From the NCBI RefSeq assembly GCF_963675165.1, contig NC_087387.1, positions 4,304,990-4,368,989 on the forward strand: a stretch of DNA of 64,000 nucleotides. The letters run 5' to 3'. Of the stretch, positions 62,101 through 64,000 are shown one piece after another. The position numbers and the translations under genes are program-made. The notes beneath the pieces were generated by a model. The model was not told where the DNA came from and did no database searches. It worked only from the letters and a program-made list of their open reading frames with translations. The DNA is from Halichondria panicea. Lineage: Eukaryota; Porifera; Demospongiae; Suberitida; Halichondriidae. Every line of letters starts with the position of its first letter. The first letter of the stretch is position 1.

Positions 62101-62239
62101 ACAGATGATGAATACTGGAATTGCTCAAGGTGTTTTATTAGATGGACAATCACAGCAACTTGAGCGAATACATGTACTGGTAGACAAGAATCAGACAGGA
62201 TTTGCTGCTGCTAACAGGGAGTTGAAGAAACAGCTGTAA
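59153..62239 (+). CDS. Protein kinase fused to coiled coil and SNAP-25/29-like SNARE motifs
   Basis: Single open frame, 1028 residues, no intron needed. Start at Met1 or more likely Met25 (59225, aaccATGG context), 11 residues before the kinase. Kinase 36-315 is complete: G-A-G-A-Y-G-S-V loop (46-53), Lys66 in C-A-A-K, H-R-D-L-S-S-N-N (170-177), D-F-G (191-193) and M-P-P-E (217-220); the pattern is tyrosine-kinase-like (TKL). Residues about 365-550 form a Glu/Gln/Lys coiled coil. Three SNARE-like heptad stretches follow: 700-760 (zero-layer candidate Gln742), 850-905 (T-L-V-E-L-E-Q-Q-S-E-Q-L, Gln887, Qb-type) and 970-1028 (L-L-D-G-Q-S-Q-Q-L-E-R-I, Gln999, Qc-type). An N-P-F motif (833-835) precedes the Qb motif, as in SNAP-29. 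No membrane segment or Cys cluster. Inferred: a peripheral membrane-fusion factor with its own kinase. Confidence 0.85.
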   Translation: MMSDRHRIEIIVNNFVHRYSSCITMETEAVEEVGFKEITIFEDEIGAGAYGSVHMAICDKLLCAAKRIYRILVQPSQATPSRNEHRIPIRRFEAEFKFLQEIRHPNIIQYLGMYTDPSTHLPILLMELMDESLTQYLEGSTQPIAYYIQVNICLDIMRALSFLHVNEIVHRDLSSNNILLAGKSRHAKLSDFGMAKFLNTKMSRVSNTAVPGTEVYMPPEAFGDDFKESGDIFSFAVLLIQILTQKFPKPQGKLEDRIVGNEKIKALVKELERRNNHISLIPHDHSLLPIALDCLKDEEADRPLASNLCDRLASLTETKLYTESKTTEEKPQSITEEKCVGTTECETEEKAIGTDNFDLQLLDYVHVKDEVKEKLTRTEQLLVQSKQALEESEQKILAMKDQLEAKEKVLGKEIEQNNNLIETQQKIQETLQGTENELQSISSAKTELEEKLRNLKQEIEQHQQTLIEQQKQIDLHYEKITEQNEQLATHIGKINEQEQHIKEQNVQYTTHLEKMSEKEEQIKGLQIQLEQQSSVNDNLISELSSIKDSFNNKKSRQQNKAAEKQPIENSSKASKTGADKESFFTKMKKTLIGGNKDEEVKLEEFEEITATKVNDSTQQKLDASKKQPETAVPTNEATLPKLDIDLPPNSTQATLPNVDFEGLKQTAEIHHDSGITKDVMEKWNRVDDNDQETAPDTFTSRAEQVRTKAAVNRIETSSDKSVATLTDAHRIGMLTNQALLHQGASIDKTERLQEQIQTDLKASVIPLPPVETLRDTDTQLKLPPKSRGLFSGWFGSKKEEIKESSASKQSVSHRDKLSSKSKVEIPPTRSQSNPFDEETIREAKSEEMKFREQSAIQRMEESSARSVNTLVATNAMGVSTLVELEQQSEQLHHIERDHEQMRDDLTSGRDNIETIKSPFGSRPRKEPGRKSSKGQSSQTPLPKSKPPSSKDRPQHTTTQLHQCPSTGSALVDANLDKMSEVLSQMMNTGIAQGVLLDGQSQQLERIHVLVDKNQTGFAAANRELKKQL

Positions 62240-62550
62240 TTTGTTTCTAGCTTGCTTTTTCTTTGCAGTGGACTAGACTATAGTGAATTAATATAATATT
62301 GCTGTTTATGTGTAATCCAAGCTATTTTAATTATATGTATAATTTTTCGAATCAAATCGTTCACAAGTAACGCATGCAAGCCATTAAAAGAAAATGTATA
62401 ATAATATTATGTGTACAACCTTCAAGCTGGCAAGAAATCTCTGAATGCACTAGACCTGCATAATTTAATTTTATGAGATCTTTAAATTATATGCATGTTA
62501 TAGCTTGCATTCCCAGTAATTACTGGTGCATGTACTAGTTTAAACCAAGT
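62240..62550. other. Short intergenic gap between two plus-strand genes
   Basis: AT-rich. attaaaag at about 62382 could serve as a poly(A) signal for the kinase gene. No other feature seen. Confidence 0.4.
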
Positions 62551-62934
62551 ATGCTGGGAAAAAGATTCTTTCTGTCTCCAATAATCCTTCTGTTTCTGAC
62601 ATATCCTCTTCTCTCATGGACTTACGATGATGATGGTCGACTTGAAGTAGCCATTGAGCACTGGGTGAGACCGGACACAATGCCAGTGTGCCCTCATTCC
62701 ATACCCCAAGACCAGTGTGTGACTATATCTGACCTTGTATCAAATGCCACTGGTAATGCAAGTATCAATGGAAACAGAAATATAACATTGAATTTTCTGC
62801 CGGGTAGTCACATTCCTTGTGAAAGAGGTTGGATTATCATCGGAGAGCTGAATGGAAAGGACTCAGACGTTCATGTATATCAGCAGTTGTTGCTGGTCTA
62901 CCCGCTCAATTCAATGTGTCACAAGGAGGGGTAG
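62551..62934 (+). CDS. Secreted or membrane protein, N-terminal part
   Basis: 127 codons. Residues 1-24 form a clear signal peptide (M-L-G-K-R-F-F-L-S-P-I-I-L-L-F-L). The mature part has Cys at C-P-H-S-I-P-Q-D-Q-C and four N-x-S/T sites, including N-A-T, N-A-S and N-I-T, then I-T-L-N-F-L-P-G-S-H. From memory, C-V-T-I-S-D-L with a later F-L-P-G-x-H occurs at the start of large sponge and cnidarian extracellular receptors. The frame ends at a TAG after K-E-G. Another frame from about 62870 is open to 63161 and reads V-V-A-G-L-P-A-Q-F-N-V-S, so a frameshift, a small intron or the first exon of a longer gene are all possible. Confidence 0.6.
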   Translation: MLGKRFFLSPIILLFLTYPLLSWTYDDDGRLEVAIEHWVRPDTMPVCPHSIPQDQCVTISDLVSNATGNASINGNRNITLNFLPGSHIPCERGWIIIGELNGKDSDVHVYQQLLLVYPLNSMCHKEG

Positions 62935-64000
62935 AGCAAATTCTGATTGACCGTGCACAAGGATCTGCGAATAGTCTCTTGTTTTTTCGTGTCGTCTTGT
63001 CAGTATCATTGAAACACTTGTATACATTCTTGTTACTAACGCCTACACAATACAAAGTAGCCTCGATCCCAGGCCGAGTTTTCGCTTTTATAACGGTTAG
63101 GCGAACAACTGGGCCTGGTACTAGTTGTCTGCGCATGCGTCAGTCGTTTGTCAGATTCTGACAAATGGATATTCTCGTTCACTTTCGTGACATTTATATT
63201 CGTGTACTATCGTGTACTAGAAGTCAGTTCCCGTTTTATCATTATTGGAATCGATTGGAATGGCTCTTAGCTGAAGCTTCTCTCTTCTCTGAAGCTTATT
63301 CTGAAGACTGAACAACAAGGGAAGAGGTATAAAGCTTTGTCAAGCTTGTTAAGGTCAGATATTTTTGTGTGGGCCCTATGGCCGGCTATGCTATCAAGTC
63401 TTGTTCATGTTTGGCAAGAATGTAGGTAGACTATAGTTTCATCATTAATATGGTGGATCAAGTGAAGAGTTTGAGCTAGAGAACTTGGTGCTGCCATCAT
63501 CAGCTCGTCGACAATGACACTATAACCGAGAAATTTAATATGTATAGATCTACACGTATTTAAAATGTCTACTTCTCTGTACAGGAGCAATGGCTAATAT
63601 CCAGCTATCCCAACAGTGCTCCTCTTGGCTATACTAACGGACGAGACTGGACAGTTTGAGGTAAGGGTTTAACCGTCTTTGGTTTCTTTTAATATTGTCC
63701 TATACTCACAGACACAGGACTGGAGTATGACCTGCTCATTCGAGCGTTGCTGGGTAGCTCAGAGACATCAAGAGAATCTACGTTTTCTCAAGCAATGAGT
63801 TACGAGTTGGGGCCTAGAATCAGAGAAGTCCAGCAGCCTGCTAAATCTTTTTGAAACGTAATTTGAAGGCATTCAATCATCTTGAAGTTGCCCTGGGTCA
63901 CTGTAATTGTGCTACAGCACAACTGGCAACTCCCCAGGCCTTTGTGAAGCAGCTCCCTATGTGCATCTTTTGTGTACTCACTCTGTGCATTTTCTGTGTA
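62935..64000. other. Right end of window: repeat end and a possible exon
   Basis: One end of a TAGCCTCGATTCCAGGCC-type element at 63059-63140 (agcctcgatcccaggccg) without its partner. At 63585-63660 ctctgtacag precedes E-Q-W-L-I-S-S-Y-P-N-S and a GTAAGG follows, but the frame meets TGA just before that donor, so I do not call it coding. Nothing else recognised. Confidence 0.4.

Noticed and set aside
63594-63660. Small exon between ctctgtacag and GTAAGG
   Set aside because: The only long frame meets TGA immediately before the donor; without a transcript it cannot be placed in a gene.

Overview
This window is eukaryotic and most likely comes from a demosponge. The genes are spliced, with short GT-AG introns. 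The main protein combines a 2A-like peptide, a Death-type fold and long ankyrin-repeat runs, a style I associate with sponge innate-immune receptors. The DNA between exons is packed with short inverted-repeat transposons. The species assignment is inference.

Region 1 (about 1-46415, minus strand) is one very large gene that runs off the left edge. I could chain eight 5' exons with consistent splice phases: 46415-45986 (N-terminal domain, one membrane segment, then a GDIELNPGP 2A-like motif), 45931-45650 (Death-like domain), 45577-45549 and 45398-45341 (linkers), 44867-44155 (a conserved-looking domain I cannot name), 44035-43993 and 37086-36893 (linkers), and 33971-33318 (about four ankyrin repeats). 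These join to an 801-residue head. Then come 23 single-repeat ankyrin exons between 29337 and 84. All are phase 0-0 and 99 nt long, except one of 102 nt. They fall into three sequence types (A, B, C) and keep growing by block duplication. The largest block is a nearly identical 5.27 kb copy (1-5271 = 23875-29145) carrying five exons. The last exon seen still has a good donor site, so the 3' end of the gene lies outside the window.

The introns of that gene and the following 12 kb hold a dense, nested set of mobile elements. They include a 2.04 kb foldback element made of GAGAAC minisatellite arms (5869-7904), a mariner-like palindromic family (9062-10923, 38361-39598), pogo/Tigger-like MITEs, elements with 10-bp target duplications (12284, 35427, 44977), Helitron protein fragments (about 5430, 18790 and 20477-20875), a 450-bp pure AC tract (47425-47875) and a nested palindrome complex (48209-50672).

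Region 2 (51908-54669, minus strand) holds a DUF4139-type gene (C. elegans F37C4.5 / MuiA-like). Its C-terminal exons look sound, but the 5' part is degraded or misassembled and the N-terminal DUF4140 half was not found.

Region 3 (59153-62239, plus strand) is an intronless 1028-residue ORF with a complete protein kinase domain, a long coiled coil and three SNAP-25/SNAP-29-like SNARE motifs, an unusual kinase-SNARE fusion. It is followed by the start of a secreted or membrane protein (62551-62934), which appears partial.

The kinase-SNARE protein suggests membrane-fusion control. The ankyrin gene looks like a Death-domain sensor whose release from the membrane could be set by translation, and whose ligand-binding surface could be changed by adding or skipping in-frame exons. 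No functional link between the three genes is visible beyond proximity.
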